This document shows, piece after piece, positions 28,840 through 42,240 of a stretch of DNA of 64,000 nucleotides. The DNA comes from Cliona cf. orientalis. Lineage: Eukaryota > Porifera > Demospongiae > Clionaida > Clionaidae. Within the stretch, counting starts at the first letter, position 1. Every line of letters begins with the position of its first letter. The translations under genes were made by a program, and so were the position numbers. Location: contig OZ005692.1 in the NCBI GenBank assembly GCA_963930775.1, positions 951,601 to 1,015,600 of the forward strand. Direction: 5' to 3'. Under the pieces are notes generated by a model, which was given only the letters and a program-made list of their open reading frames with translations, ran no database searches and was not told the DNA's origin.

Positions 28840-28950
28840 CTCTCAGATTGGATAGGTAATGATCGACACAAACGAGCATGCGCGCCGCGCCGTGCCGCGC
28901 CTGACGATCATTTCCGATCAGGTCACGGAGCTGCATACCTTGCGTACATG
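28840..28950. promoter_or_regulatory. Divergent promoter GTPase 3 / deaminase 1 with conserved blocks
   Basis: Two blocks lie between the divergent ATGs. AGGTAATGATCGACACAAAC (28854-28873) recurs at 43683 and, shortened, at 50109 and 10873. GACGATCATTTCC plus GGTCACGGAGCTGCAT (28903-28940) recurs at 43727 and, inverted and slightly spaced, at 58724-58756. Their repeated occurrence upstream of deaminase genes supports a shared bidirectional promoter. Confidence 0.6.
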
Positions 28951-29052
28951 GCGGTGCATTGGTGGGTGTGGTAACACTTCTAGCACGACGCATATGCGTG
29001 CGCGCACTACATTCGCGTATCTGAGTGAACGGTTCAATACTGCAAGTTGGCG

Positions 29053-30811
29053 ATGGCTGCTTCTCTTGAGGAGAGGTCTAAATCTACACAGACTAAGGAA
29101 AAGAATCCTTTGCCTTGGAAAGTATTTTATATGTCCGTGGCCGAGTTGGAATCTCAGAGAAGTAACTGCGGCGATACCGAAAGAGTAAGCGCTATCAGAT
29201 TCAATATTAACCTGCTGTATTCATTTACTGGCTTTAGGTTTCATTAATATCCTGGTTGGTATAATACGGCCTAATTAAATCCTATTTATTTACTGTATTT
29301 TTACATTCTGAACCTGAGCAATTAGTACACATACGCTAATCTTAAATAATATTGCATTAGGTACATATTCTTAAAAATTATTAAAGGTTGGAGCATGTAT
29401 TGTTAGCCCTATGAAAAAGATTGTTGCCGTTGGACATCATCATAAATATTGTAAGGCGGCAGATGATCAAATAGCATCCACGGATCAAAAGGATTTAGAA
29501 CGTGGTATGAAAGATGCAGATTTAGATTTCAGTAAGTATACTATAATAATTAATATTATTATAGTTTGTAATGGCATATTCTAACATCATAATAATTATT
29601 CTACCATCTTTATTCCATCCTATGCATGCAGTTTCATATGCTGCAATTGATGCCATCTTAAACAAGAGTGCGGAAAGCTTGGATGGATGTACAATGTACA
29701 TGACAAAGTGCCCTAGAACTGAGGAGGCAAAGCTTATCATTCAAGTGGGGATCAAGGAGGTTATTTATTTCTATAAAGATGCATCACCTAGCTATAAATG
29801 GGCTGAACAACTGCTTTACTATGCTGGTGTCAGACCCACATGGTAAGTTTATTACTCAGTAAGTTGCAGTCTTAGAATCAATAATTATGCATGAATAAAA
29901 ATATTATTATTATAGGTATGGTGACACACCAATTTCACGCAAGTATCCAAATATAAAAATTGATGTGTTCCCAGACACCTCAGTACCTCGTCGAACTCCA
30001 AAAGAACGCCCACCTAATTATCCAGGTTGTACTGACGACATGAATCATTTCATGGCAATGGCATGCTTGGTATCACTGAGAAGCAAGGATCCAACTAGAC
30101 AGGTAGCTATTGGCCTAATTTTGGCCTATTTAATTGGTCTAATATTAGCTATAATAATATAAACAGCATACATTGCACAACAAAATTATATTTCTACTGT
30201 AATTATTATAGGTTGGAGCATGCCTTGTTGACAAAAATGACAAAATTGTTGCCTTTGGGTATAATGGTTTTCCACTTAATATCGATGATGAGGATCCAAG
30301 AGTGTCATGGGACAAGAAGGAAAAGCAGAAGAGTGGTGAGTGACCTTCTGAGGCTGTGTTGCCATAATAATAATAATATTATTATGCCAAACCATATTAT
30401 GCATTTCTTTTCTTTTCCTTTACGTATGCATTTAATTTAGTGGTCCATGCTGAGGTAAATGCCCTGATGTTCAGGAATTGTGTGGATTTGGAGGGGTGTA
30501 CACTCTACACGACCCTCTTCCCCTGTCTTGAGTGTGCCAAAACGATCATACGATCAGGAATCAAGACGCTCTACTACTTGGCTGATCCTGTGGATGATTC
30601 AGGGGAAAGCGAATGGGATGATCAAAGTATGGATGAAACATGGAAGCAGCTTCTGAAAGATAAGCCAGAAAAGACAACGTTTGTAGCATCGAGATACCTA
30701 CTGAAGGAATGCAAATACAAATCGAATCCGGAAGGAGATGACTCATATGCACGTTGCAAGAGATACAGACCTTCTAAAGTCTTCAAAGTTAAGCTACAAA
30801 GACAAGTCTAA
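29053..30811 (+). CDS. Tandem dCMP-deaminase-like protein 1 (pseudo-domain + catalytic domain)
   Basis: Six exons in phase: 29053-29184, 29387-29531, 29632-29842, 29916-30102, 30212-30335 and 30441-30811; about 389 residues. Two deoxycytidylate-deaminase-type domains follow each other. The first (about 20-160; VGACIVSPMKKIVAVGHH, ILNKSAESLDGCTMYM) has Y95-A96-A97 where H-A-E is required and lacks the P-C-x-x-C pair, so it should not bind catalytic zinc. The second (about 215-389; SLRSKDPTRQVGACLVD, FGYNGFP) keeps H269-A-E271 and P294-C295-x-x-C298. The expected reaction is zinc-dependent deamination of a deoxycytidine nucleotide; dCMP is most likely from the family, but dCTP cannot be excluded. 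The pseudo-domain may be regulatory. The ATG at 29053 gives a short N-terminus before LPWKVFYMSVAELE, which is conserved in four + strand copies. Confidence 0.87.
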
Positions 30812-31690
30812 GAATGAGAAGATACTAATAGCTAATCACTGACAACGGAAATGATATACATAACTGGACTAGCTATGACTATAAAATTAATTAGCTATAA
30901 TTATCTTGATGAGTGCATGAATGTGAATATGACTGTATTGTGTTTAATTGTGTCATATTATGATGTACTTGCATGTATATAATACATACTAATATTATCA
31001 TATGGACATTATAGCAAATTGAATTGTACTCTTAATTAGGGTTACTAATTAATAACAGCATTCTAAGCATGATGCTATAATTACGCAGTCATGCAGCACT
31101 TAAATCCATACTAAATAATATTATACCTTATGCATAGAAATTACTAACAGTCATCCATGGCCAGAGGATATCACGGATCATCGAGTCACATGAGTGCAAC
31201 TATGCCATGGGCTGTTAAATAAAATTAATGACTCCTTTTATGACAATATTATTATGAATATGCTATACTCTCCTGATTTTTAAATATTTGAATTCCCATT
31301 GTTATTCAAGTTTCCTTCATTGGAACCAAGTTTAGTCAACTATCATATCAGTGCATCATATGTTCCCTAGTATTTGGCAGTATATATGGCTATAGTGTTA
31401 TCATGTCTCCATGAATTTAGTAAACGTTTGTTTCCGTTGTTGTTGTATACATTGTGGGCAATCATAGCTATAGGAATCACATGTTTCACTCATGGTCAAA
31501 GGTCCACATAAACACATGTGTACACTAAATCGATAACATAAACACTTCAGAGTAAGTGTGATTTTGTGTGTGCTCCACTCAGAAATTTCATGGGTGCACC
31601 CATGCTTCCTACACCTGTTCAGTGTACCTTAAATTAAGGTGACAATTATTATTTGCAGATACATACTTAGCTAATTATTACAATAACTTA
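30812..31690. repeat. Duplicated 3' flank of deaminase 1
   Basis: This non-coding flank is closely similar to 61436-62150, downstream of deaminase 5 (shared words ATGACTATAAAATTAATT, AGCATGATGCTATAATTAC, CATGAGTGCAACTATGCCAT, TGAATTCCCATTGTTATTC). Shorter matches to the last part occur near 35590, 40910 and 45970. It marks a segmental duplication that took gene plus flank. Confidence 0.75.
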
Positions 31691-31751
31691 CCCGCGAATT
31701 TGGTTTAAACCCTTAATATTTGTACATGGAAATGGTACAGGGATGAGAAAC

Positions 31752-31835
31752 TGGCAGCTTGTTATGACCAATACCCACTATTTTGTGATCAGCACCCACT
31801 ATACAAACACCTGGTCCAACCTTTGTGCCATGCCA
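31752..31835 (-). pseudogene. Relic exon 2 of a deaminase gene
   Basis: On the minus strand this reads GGTTGGACCAG then a frame VCIVGADHKIVGIGHNKLPV, matching exon 2 of the minus-strand deaminases (GACIVDADHKIVGIGHNKLP) at 39250 and 34344. The Gly-Ala-Cys start is disrupted and no other exon was found nearby, so this is an isolated remnant of a lost copy. Confidence 0.75.
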
Positions 31836-32985
31836 TGATCTAAACACATACGTAGTTATAGCTACTTAATAGCTAGGCTCATGCAATGCTTGTACGTAGA
31901 TTGGTGGTCATGCACTAATATTATAGCTAACAATAATAATATTTTGCTAAGCATTGTGTATCCATGTAACTTAAGGTGTTGCTTAATATTCATTACTGGG
32001 TCACATGCCTATGTGTATGCATGATCCAGTTCGAATTCTCTCGGCATATAATATTATACAATTGCAATAATTGTGGACATCTATCAGAGTCATGCATGCA
32101 TGCACGCAGTTATAATATATAGTAAGAATGAGTTTGCTTTGTAATGATATTTATTTAATTATTGGTATTATATGAACCCTTGACCACATCCCCAGTGGCT
32201 GCATAGTTCTAATGGTGCATGTGGTAAAGGTCGTCAATACACACATCGATGCCGGGGCCTCAATCGCAGAGATGGAGTCTAAGATCAACTTTCGACTTCG
32301 AGTTTCGATGCTTCAATCAAAGGAGATGAACTCGACAGCACAGTACAGCTTCCGAACTTCAGATCGGTCGTGGCATGATGCGTGCTATAAATAGCGCAAG
32401 GCTAGCTTTATTTATCCACAGGATTACGTCAGCCAAGAGAACGCGTGAAGTTCGGCTGGCATTACTTGTCGGAGAAAGTAGCACTCAGCTTTTAATGTAT
32501 TCGCTGGATATGTATGTAAGTTAATATTTGATTCTGTGAATTTTCAGGTCTCAGAAGTGTTCTGTAAAGGCTCTGAATTTTAGCGCTATGACGACATAGG
32601 TTACATCATAATTACAACATAATTACCTAATAACCGCAAAAAAGTAAATTTATACTGGGGATGTAATTATAATGGCCCATGATACTAGCTATTGTGTATA
32701 TAGTGCTGTATGTGTATATATTATCTTGCTGCAGAGAATAGTTTATACCGGCAAGCGAGGTATGCACACACAAGAACCACCAGGCTGAGCACTAGTAGTA
32801 CTACTGGCCTCATATCAACAACCCACAGATTAAACAATCGGTCACAGATGGAGTTGTAGCTACTGGTTGTATACAAGTCAATTTCGTTTTTCAAGATATA
32901 CTCTTGAGTTGGAATGTACCGCTGACAAATCCTGTCACGAGAATAAAATAAATAATAGTGACATCCATTCATGTACGCTATAGAA
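31836..32985. other. Intergenic region with orphan promoter-like sequence
   Basis: No gene was recognised. At 32222-32237 the word TGGTAAAGGTCGTCAA recurs (see 4512), about 160 bp before a good TATA element GCTATAAATAGCGC (32384-32397). A 60-codon open frame between them (from about 32212) has no recognisable features. Confidence 0.45.
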
Positions 32986-34833
32986 TTATATTAACTTTTG
33001 AGATGCAAGAGCCTGAGATCTTCCGTCAACTTGATATCCTGCCTTCAATAGAAGTTCTCGTGAACATTTCATGTACAGTTTATCTGGTTTGTCATTCATC
33101 AGATAGTAGATCTTCGTTATCCCTGCTTGGATGATAATCTTTGCACACTCGTTGCAGGGGAAGTAAGTGGTGTAGAGTGAACAGTCCTTTAGACCAATAC
33201 ATGTCTTATGCATTATGGCATTTGGTTCAGCATGGACAACTAACAATATTATGATCTTGTGATCATTAGATATATAATATTATGATGATCCTTACCATAT
33301 GGAAGTTTTTGCTCTGCAGGAGGCTGATCTTTCCCTGAAGCCCAAGGTATTGTCTTATTATCATCACTGATTCCCTTAACAAAGCCGTTATAGCCAACAC
33401 CGACAACTTGTCCATCCCCATTGACAATGCAGGTTCCCACCTGCAAAAATTTAATCATGACAGTCAAATTATCACTACATAGTTAATGGATCGATGACTG
33501 CATGCATGTAGCTACATGTATAATAATATCTAGTCACCTGTCGACTTGGATCCTTACTCCTGCGTGCAGCTAAGCAAGCCAGAGCCATAAAGAAATCTTT
33601 ATCGGCTGTCGTAGGCCCAGATGATGAAGCCGGAGCTGGGTCCGGGCATTTAGCATGCTTTTGAACCAGCATAGCTTGCGGATTCAAACAACTTGATGGA
33701 ATGGGAAATATACTTGGATCAAAATCACCCAGTGAAAATTTCAACCTGCATACATGATTAGGAAAAAAGCATATAATTTAATTTATTATTATATGCAAAA
33801 TTGGTACATATGGCCATCATGCATAATTCTTATTAATAATGTATTTTTTTAATTACATACATACTCTGTGTATTCAATGTGAGGAACAGCAGTATCAAAT
33901 AGTTTTCTGGCAATTTTAGTAAAAGTATGGTCGTGGTAGTCATCGTTAAGGTAGACAACTTTTCTTATGCCTGCTTGTATGATCATCTTAGCATCTTCAT
34001 GGGATGGGAAGAGGGTGACATAGAGGGTACATCCACGTAAATCTTCAGCATTCTTATTTAGAATTGCATGGATTGTAGCATGGCACACTGTAAGCATAAA
34101 AAATTAATAATAGTATCACTTGACAGTTTGTCAATTAGAATTATCTGCTTAATTATGATGCACATGCATGGATATAGGGTGAAAATTGATACTCACCATA
34201 AGGATATTTGGTCTCCATAAATCCATGCTGTTTAATGTCTCTGTTTTTCCAGAATTCAAAGTCTTTTTCATTCACTCCATCTGGCAGCTTGTTGTGACCA
34301 ATACCCACTATTTTGTGACCAGCATCCACTATACAAGCACCAACCTTTTACCATAATAATTATAATGTTAATTTGGACTATACACTACATGACTATTATC
34401 ATGCAATCTTGCTAGCTATAATATAAGTGATTACTCCCGGTTAAGTACTAAGATACTTGTTTTTGGTTTGGGAGTTATATGCTAGAATGCCAATGCATGG
34501 GCACTTACCAGGGGAACACTACAATTAATTTTAGTAATATTATATTAGTTACTCAGCATATTCGTGACAATCATTGTGGCAAAGGTTACTATATTATCCT
34601 CTAAGCAATCTTTAACACGGGACAAAAATATGATATACAAAAATTTCGCCTATGAGAGCAGATGGCAAAGCCAATGTTGGCCAGATATCCCAATCAACGA
34701 CATTCTTTGTCCTTTTATCCGGCTTATCGTACACACCTCCCAACTCTTCTGAGCATTCGCTGTAAAGTTCCTGATAATACTTTTCCTCGTTAGACGGCGG
34801 CACGCTTTCATTCACGGATGCTCCGGTAGCCAT
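32986..34833 (-). CDS. Tandem dCMP-deaminase-like protein 2 (first exon degraded)
   Basis: Minus-strand exons 2-6 are intact and in phase: 34344-34197, 34087-33865, 33745-33538, 33440-33296 and 33239-32986. Exon 1 (ATG at 34833) matches deaminase 3 through VYDKPDKRTK, then loses the alignment: the SARRSEDPNRQ end and its donor are not found in frame, although a shifted frame reads FAICSHRR. A GT at about 34632 would still join in phase 0, so a functional product is possible. Domain 1 has C-H-A-T instead of H-A-E and P-S-H-E-D instead of P-C-x-x-C. Domain 2 has V-V-H-A-E and F-P-C-N-E-C, and LMNDKPDKLYMKCSRELL follows as in dCMP deaminase. About 390 residues if exon 1 is used. Either a gene with a divergent N-terminus or a young pseudogene. 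Confidence 0.65.
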
Positions 34834-36432
34834 TAGTGTTCGATTGTAGTGAGATGAGCTTCTCTAATTAGATTTCGATTCTGTGTTGTCTGCATATGCG
34901 TTCACGATGCTCGAGAGTGCTGCGTTCGTGTATACGTATTAGTACGTACGTACGTACGTACGTGAACGTGACATGATGCGCGTGCGCACACGTCATTAAA
35001 TCACGTGATGTGAATTGCGCAACCCAAATACCACCAAATATGGTGACATTAACGCTGATTTTTGGTTCTATAAACATCCTTCTTTTGAATTTTGAATTCA
35101 TACCCCCCATTGTTGAAATATTGGTTATCCCAGCAATGAATCAAATTTAATACCCAAGGTCACATCCATGTACACGGTTTGAATTCCCATGCATGTGACA
35201 CTAAATTTTACTCTATGCACACTCAGTCTGATATAAACACTAGTATTGTGTACTTAACATATAGCTAGACTAGCTATAATATATAAGTTTACACACACAC
35301 ATACAGTGACAAAAATCATGAATAACACTTATCTGTTATATATTGCACTGAACAATGTCATGAGTGCCAGAGCAATTATTAACGTTGCTTCTTTGTAAAA
35401 GTGGCTCAGTAACAAAAACTGAAAGAGCATGTATTTTGCAGCACCACACCTGAGTCAGGACTACGTAGCCTGCCATTACTGTCATATTAGTCACTACTCT
35501 GCGTCACATGAGTATAATAATATATTATTATGACTACATTAAGGTGTAATAATATAATTATGTGAATACTCTAATATAATGGCATGATATTTTGAATTTC
35601 CATTGATATCTAAGTTACCTTTATTGGAGTTAACTATCACATCACCGCATTACAGATTTACAATAGCAGTAGGACCTGTATTATTACTTTATTTGTTTCC
35701 ATTATTGTTGTATACATACTATGGGCTATCGCAATACATCACAATGTCATGTTCCACTCAAGTAAAGGTTCACATGATATGTAGTGAACACACAAACAAT
35801 AATCATGGAATTCAGCTACACCATTAGCCATCAGCAGTGTATAATAATAGAGCTCGCATAGTATAATAATTATGGCTAAAACGAGAGTAGCTCTGTCAAT
35901 AGTATCGTATAGCTAGCTAGTTGGCTACACATATTCATTTGAATTCCAGTAACTACCGGTACATTAATTTTGTATACATACCAGTTTCCATTTATGCATG
36001 GAACCCACATAGTACACTAATAATATTAATAGGCAATATATGACATTGTACACTGTATACATAACAGCAAACCTGTGCACGTGTACAAGGATCTCCTACA
36101 ATATCATGAATAAAATTATGCAGAACCTTACTATGCCATTTTTGATTTATTATTTATCACACGCAAGGCACAACAGACCATAAACATTAATCACTTTAAT
36201 GATAATTTTATCACTATTAAATTTACACAATGTGCACCAAATAAAATAAGAGACACAGTATACTTTTGTCTTGGAGCAGGAAAAATCTTAAGACTATATA
36301 ATAATACAGTATGTATGTACACATGTAACAATTAAAAATCAAGCAGGCAATCATACAGTGAAAAAAATTTCAAGACACTCAAAAAAAATGTGTTTGCAAG
36401 AAAAGTTAATAACGAGTTTTTTAATTAGTGTC
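34834..36432. other. Upstream flank of deaminase 2, with homology to the flank of deaminase 3
   Basis: The 250 bp above the ATG (34834-35130) resemble 40030-40310 (AAATCACGTGATGTG, ATACCACCAAATATGGTGACAT, CCTTCTTTTGAATTTTGAATTCATACC), so both copies share a promoter with a CACGTGATG element. An (ACGT)n microsatellite lies at 34950-34964. The stretch 35470-36430 resembles 40800-41750 and carries no gene. Confidence 0.6.
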
Positions 36433-36650
36433 ATAGTAGGGGTCTCCTCCCAATTCGCTTCATGATTAAGTGTATTCTTAGCGCCATGTGCACGTCGCCG
36501 ATTAGCGGTCTCTGGAGGGGGTCGCCATGCCAACACGTCGTCATCAATTCCCAGCAATCTGTGTCAAATCTCGGCAGTTTCTCCGGCCTTAGCCCTTTAC
36601 AAACTGCAGTCCAGAGCTGCTCCTTGTTGAAGGCACCAGTAAACCATGGA
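36433..36650 (-). pseudogene. DSTYK-type kinase 3' exon fragment
   Basis: Minus-strand sequence matches the end of exon 4 of the DSTYK-like genes at 41758 and 46894: [40 protein letters not shown] and [13 protein letters not shown]. It has a 6-bp insertion (GTGCAC near 36489) and stops matching near 36630, so the glycine loop, HRD and DLG parts are missing. Confidence 0.8.
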
Positions 36651-37603
36651 TAACATCGCTATTGCTGGAATCATTGAATCGCTGTACTGCTGCTCCAGCG
36701 CTCCTCAAAGTTCATTGGTTAAATGTATTACTTGCACATAAAGCGGTCAATATTATACAGGATGATAGCCGAAATGAAACAAAAATTTCATGACTAGGAA
36801 TAAAAGCAAGCTGCAGCTGCCAGTATGCCACTAATTAATAACAGATTTTAAGCTATTTCTGTGATTGTATGATGTGTATGCTATAAGCTAAATAGGCTAA
36901 GCACAAACCTGCCTAATAAATTACATGTTAGTAATTTCTGTATTTTCTTGCATATCTTGCTTGTGTGCACTAGCTGTGAATGTGCTGCCATGCAGATCAT
37001 CTACTAATAATTATTTATGACATGGATATTTGTGTGTATTATTATAACCCTGAACCAATAATAAGTATGTATCAGTGATATATATATCCAATGACTTCAA
37101 CCATATAAATTACCACCCACATGATGCTAAACTATGAATATTGTTTACCAGGCCTTACTCATAAAATTATTTTTACATGCAGCGCGAACTTGTCTGTGGC
37201 ACCGTACCACCAATGATAATAATTATAGCTAATGGCCCACTTCATAAAAAAAAATCAGTGCATGCATACATACATCTCATTATCAAATCTAAAATGTAAT
37301 AGTTTATCATAATACTTTTAGGCACAATCAGCATACGTGTTATACTTGAACAATTAAATTAATGTTAACTAGCGAGGTATGCACACACAATCATCAGCAC
37401 TTATACTGGCCCCATGTAAGCAATCAGATTAAATAATCGATTACTGGGGTTGTAGCTGCTGGTGGCCCATGAGTCAATTTCAACTTTCAGATTATACCGC
37501 CGAGTTGGAATGTACTGCTGACAGATCCTGTTATAATATTATCATAATAGCAGTAGTGACAGCCATTCATGTATTCACATGCATGTGATAGAACTATACA
37601 CTA
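36651..37603. other. Intergenic region, no gene seen
   Basis: AT-rich. The last 220 bp resemble the region 3' of deaminase 2 (AGCGAGGTATGCACACACAA), consistent with duplication of the 3' flank. Confidence 0.5.
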
Positions 37604-40029
37604 TTACCGATCAGGTGAAGATGCAAGAGCTTCAGATCTTCTTTGACCGTCAACTTGATATCCTGCCATCAGTAGAAGTTCTCGTGAACATTTCATGTAC
37701 AATTTATCAGATTTGTCATCCATCAGATAGTAGATCTTCGTTATCCCTGCTTGGATGATGATCTTTGCACACTCATTGCAGGGGAAAAGAGTGGTATAGA
37801 GTGAACAGTCCTTTAGACCAATACACGTCTTATGCATTATGGCATTCGGTTCAGCATGGACAACTAAAAATAATCATGGATCAATAATAATATGATCATT
37901 ATATAATTATGATGATCCTTACCATATGGAAGTTTTTGCTTTGCAGGAGGTTGATCTTTCCCTTTAGCCCAAGGTATTGTCACGTCATCATCACTGATTC
38001 CCTTAACAAAGCCGTTATAGCCAACACCAACAACTTGTCCATCCCTATTGACAATACAGGTTCCCACCTGCACATGGATTGACTGCATACTTAGTATCGG
38101 TATTAAAATTAAATTTTTATGTATATTTTAACTAGCATGAATATTCACCTGTCGATGTGGGTCCTTACTCCTGCGTGCAGCCAAGCAAGCCAGAGCCATA
38201 AAGAAGTCTTTGTCAGCAATTGTAGGTTCAGATGGAGTGCCTACAGTGGCTGCACCTTCAGTATTGAATTCAGTGGCAGTGGATGATGCCAAAGCTACAG
38301 GCTTTGGACACTTTACAACATGTCTTTCAACCGGCAAAGCTTGAGAATTCAAAGACCAGGATGGAATGGGAAATATATTTGGATCAAATTCACCCAGTGA
38401 AAATTTGAAACTGCATATACATTCATGCATGAAAATACGTGTATGAATCGATTATTGATTAATGGCACGTATTGTCCAATAGTATACTCATAAAGTATTA
38501 TGGCCATCACATACCCGGTGTATTCAACTTGAGGAACAGCAGTATCAAATAATTTTCTGGAAATTTTAGTAAAAGTACGGTCGTGGTAGTCATCATTAAG
38601 GTAAACAACTTTTCTTATGCCTGCTTGTATGATCATCTTAGCATCTTCATGGGATGGGAAGAGAGTGACATAGAGGGTACATCCGCTTAAATTTTCAGCA
38701 TTCTTGTTTAGAATTGCATGGATTGCAGCGTGACATACTACAAGCATATAAAAAGTAACATGTTATCACTTATCAATTGGAATTTCCTACTCATTGCATG
38801 ACCCATGTGGCTGGGCTATACCAAGACCTTATAATATAGACTCCTAAAGGAGAAGAGGGCATGCAACTACCATACTATCCTGCATACGTATATACCTAGC
38901 GAAATTCAAATCAGACAGTGTTTTGTAACTAATTATAGTAACAGCTGCTGTCAGGATTTCACTATGTATATTTAGGAATTTTACTATTTTTAGCTTACAT
39001 AATGAATTTTGCCAGGTCGGTGCCTAGTTGCCTTTACAGAGTCTATAAGGCCTTGGTTATACATAGTATTGTTTTACTATTCATGAAAATTTAATAATTG
39101 ATACTCACCGTAAGCATATTTGGTGTTCATAAATCCATGCTCTTTAATATCTCTGTTTTTCCAGAATGGAAACATTTTCACTCCATCTGGCAGCTTGTTG
39201 TGACCAATGCCCACTATTTTGTGATCAGCATCCACTATACAAGCACCAACCTTTATGCACGCCATAATAAGTTATCGATGACATTTGTTGAATGCTAGCT
39301 ATAAAACCATTATTTAGTACTTTACCGTAGTGTAAGCCGACTCCAGGATAAGCGCCTAGGTGATTGTTTTGCTCTAATATGACAGGAGAGCGCCTACTCC
39401 GCATAATCTTAGCACCGAAGAGCGCTTGAATGGAAGGACACGTTGGCCTGTAGTCCACAACCAACACAAGTTCGATCGTGCGTGGACGCAAACAGCGTAG
39501 TGTATTACCGAAAGAGCGACCATCTTGTGTCTGATAACTACTAGCGGCGATCGAGAGCTAGTGAGTTGCTATCGCGATCGCGATTGTGTATTGACTCCAC
39601 CCACTAATTTGCGGACGTTGACAAACGCCCAAAAGCATTGAAAAATTTGGGAGTTTTAGTACTATAGAGCGCCCATGCCATGGAAACTTATCCGACATAC
39701 TGCGGTAAATAATTTTCCAGCACATTAACCATTGCCGATATCATAGATTATATATCAGCATAATAACTTTAACATTAGATTTATCTACTAAAGCAATAGG
39801 GAGCCGATAGTAAGCTACATTATACCTGTCGATTGGGGTCTTCACTTCTCCTTGCTGAAAGGATGGCTACAAGCATATGGTACTGATCCCATTCCTTAAT
39901 GACATCCTTTGTCCTTTTATCCGGCTTGTCATACACTTCACTTCCTAACTTGTACTCCTCTGAGCATTCATCGTAAAGACGTTGAATATACTGCTCCTCT
40001 TTAGACGGCGGCCCTCTCAATGTAGACAT
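37604..40029 (-). CDS. Tandem dCMP-deaminase-like protein 3
   Basis: Six minus-strand exons in phase: 40029-39826, 39250-39109, 38737-38515, 38410-38149, 38067-37923 and 37863-37604; about 411 residues. The N-terminal segment (YDKPDKRTKDVIKEWDQYHMLVAILSARRSEDPNRQ, exon 1) is the dCMP-deaminase start helix. Domain 1 has H118-A-A120 and no P-C-x-x-C (PSHEDAKMII), so it is predicted inactive. A Ser/Thr/Ala-rich linker precedes domain 2 (FFMALACLAARRSKDPHRQVGTCIV), which keeps H328-A-E330 and P353-C354-x-x-C357. The expected activity is deoxycytidine nucleotide deamination. It is the reference for the minus-strand subfamily; compared with the + strand copies it has a complete helix before domain 1. 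Intron 1 holds GC-richer sequence with an alternative open frame (39491-39251). Confidence 0.87.
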
Positions 40030-41757
40030 TAGTAATAAAATTTGTATGTATTTCCGGATCTACGGATGACCTTCTTTAGTTAGACTTCGATTTTGTGCTC
40101 TTCAGCTTGGTACAATTATCACTCTTGCTTATTAAAGCCTACGTGACGTGTGCGCGTGCGCACGACGTTCATGTTATAATACGTCATTAAATCACGTGAT
40201 GTGCATAGCGCAAGCCCTGATACCACCAAATATGGTGACATAAATGTGCCTCGCTCCTGTGAATAGCCTTCTTTTGAATTTTGAATTCATACCACCCATT
40301 GTTGCAATGCGGATTATCCCAACAATGATTAATACCAAGGTCACATCCATGCACACGGTTAATTTGAATTCACATGCGTGTGACATTCTATGCTCACTAA
40401 TATTTTTACACACATGCACAGTGACAAACGACAACACTTAGCCGTCACAGCATAGACTACGTTTACATAATCTATATAATATCTAAGGTCACAGTAATGA
40501 TTACACAACGTGGCACTGAATATGAGTGCCACACCTTAGAGCAGTTATTGAATAATGTCTAAAAAGCTGGACTAAACACCTTATTGTACTCTACTAAATT
40601 GTCCAAGTTTTCAAAAATGTGAATTTTCTAATGATACACATTTATGTTCAAGCTTCAAGATTCAGGGGGCTAAATCAACATTAAATTTTGTGGGTTAGCC
40701 CACTTTGCTTCTGAGCCCTTCTGTTAATATTGTCTCTTTTTTAAAGTGGCTCAGTAACTAACATAAGTTGGCCAGTGCCATACCTCAGCACTGGCTAGGT
40801 AAACCAACTACCCTATCAGTCATCACTGCATGCGTCACATGATGAGTATGACTGTTAAACATATCCGCCTATATGCATATGAATAATAATATTATGCTAC
40901 TGACATGATTTTTGAATTTTTGGATTCCATTGTTATCTCTAATTAACTTTCCTTCATTGGAGCTAAGTTTAGTTATCAATTCTTTACAGGTTTACAATGA
41001 TAGTAGGACCTGGCTATAATAATATTATTGTAATAGTATGACTCCATTTGTTTCATTTTTGTACATAGTATTATTATTATTATGGGCTATCAAAAAAGGA
41101 ATCACATGTTCTACTTGAGTGGAGGTTCATCACATGACATTGACATTCATGGCCAATAACAGTGAGCACACAAGCAACAAATTCAGCTATACATCAATCA
41201 ATAGTGTATAATAGAGCTCACATGGTATATATACTATTATTATGGCTGTATAGAATGAGAGTAGCTCTGTGAATAGTAGTTACATGTAGTTGGCTACACG
41301 TATTCATTTGAATTCCAGTAACTACCGGTACCTTTGTACTGACTTCCTTTTATGCATGAACCCCACACTAGCACACTAATAATAGGCAGCACACGCACAC
41401 TGTAACAGCAAACCTGTGCACATGTGGACCTCCTATATGACATTGTACATGTACATGTAGAACCTTTACTATACTATAATTGATTTAAGTATCTATAATA
41501 CATAAGGTAAGGCACAACAAATATTAACTTTTAATGAGTATACAGTAATTAATGTGCACCAAATAAAATTTAATAAGAGACACATACACATTAAATTTTG
41601 ACTTAGAGCAGGAAAAATCTTAAGACTATAATTATACAGTATGTAAGTACACATGTAACAAAAATCAAACAGGTAATCATACAGTGAAAAATTTCAAGAC
41701 ACTCAAAAAAAAATGTGTTTGCAAGAAAAAAAATTAATAACGACTTTTTAATTAGTG
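40030..41757. other. Promoter and duplicated flank upstream of deaminase 3
   Basis: 40030-40310 is the conserved promoter segment shared with deaminase 2, including AAATCACGTGATGTG. 40800-41757 repeats the flank seen at 35470-36432 and, in part, 45900-46890; all three precede a DSTYK 3' end. No coding sequence was seen. Confidence 0.6.
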
Positions 41758-42184
41758 TCATAGTAGGGGTCTCCTCCCAATTCGCTTCATGATTAAGTGT
41801 ATTCTTAGCGCCACATCGCCGATCAGCGGTCTCTGGAGGGGGTCGCCATGCCAACATGTCGTCATTAACTCCCAGCAATCCGTGTCGAATCTCGGCAGTT
41901 TCTCTGGCCTTAGCCCTTTCCGAACGGCAGTCCAGAGTTGCTCTTTGTTTTGGCAAGCGTCAAAGGCTCCCGGGAGTTTTGTGTCGTTGGCGCAGATGTA
42001 CCAAAAGAGGATCCCGAAGGCGTAAATGTCTACGGCGTTGTCATAGGAACCGGCGAAAAGTTCAGGGGCCATGTGGATGGGCGTTCCAACGATGGTGCAT
42101 GTCATCATCGCTTCGGGTTTGCAGAATCCAAGATCTGTGAGGGTGCCACGATTTTGATTATCAAGCTATGAAGGAGGGAGGGAG

Positions 42185-42207
42185 GCAGAGAGAGTGAGAG
42201 TGAGAGA

Positions 42208-42239
<32 letters not shown>

Positions 42240-42240
42240 A
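42185..42240. repeat. GA/GAGT low-complexity tract
   Basis: Polypurine run just upstream (on the gene strand) of exon 4 of DSTYK copy A; it acts as the pyrimidine tract of that acceptor. The corresponding tract in copy B (47310-47326) is much shorter. Confidence 0.8.

Noticed and set aside
32212..32394. 60-codon frame after the GGTAAAGGTCGTC word
   Set aside because: Short, featureless, and it ends at the TATA-like element; kept only as an orphan promoter-like region.
39225..39491. Minus-strand frame (ELVLVVDYRPTCPSIQALFG...) in intron 1 of deaminase 3, possible alternative first exon
   Set aside because: It could join exon 2 in phase 0 only with a weak GTACTA donor, and no paralogue has it; insufficient evidence.
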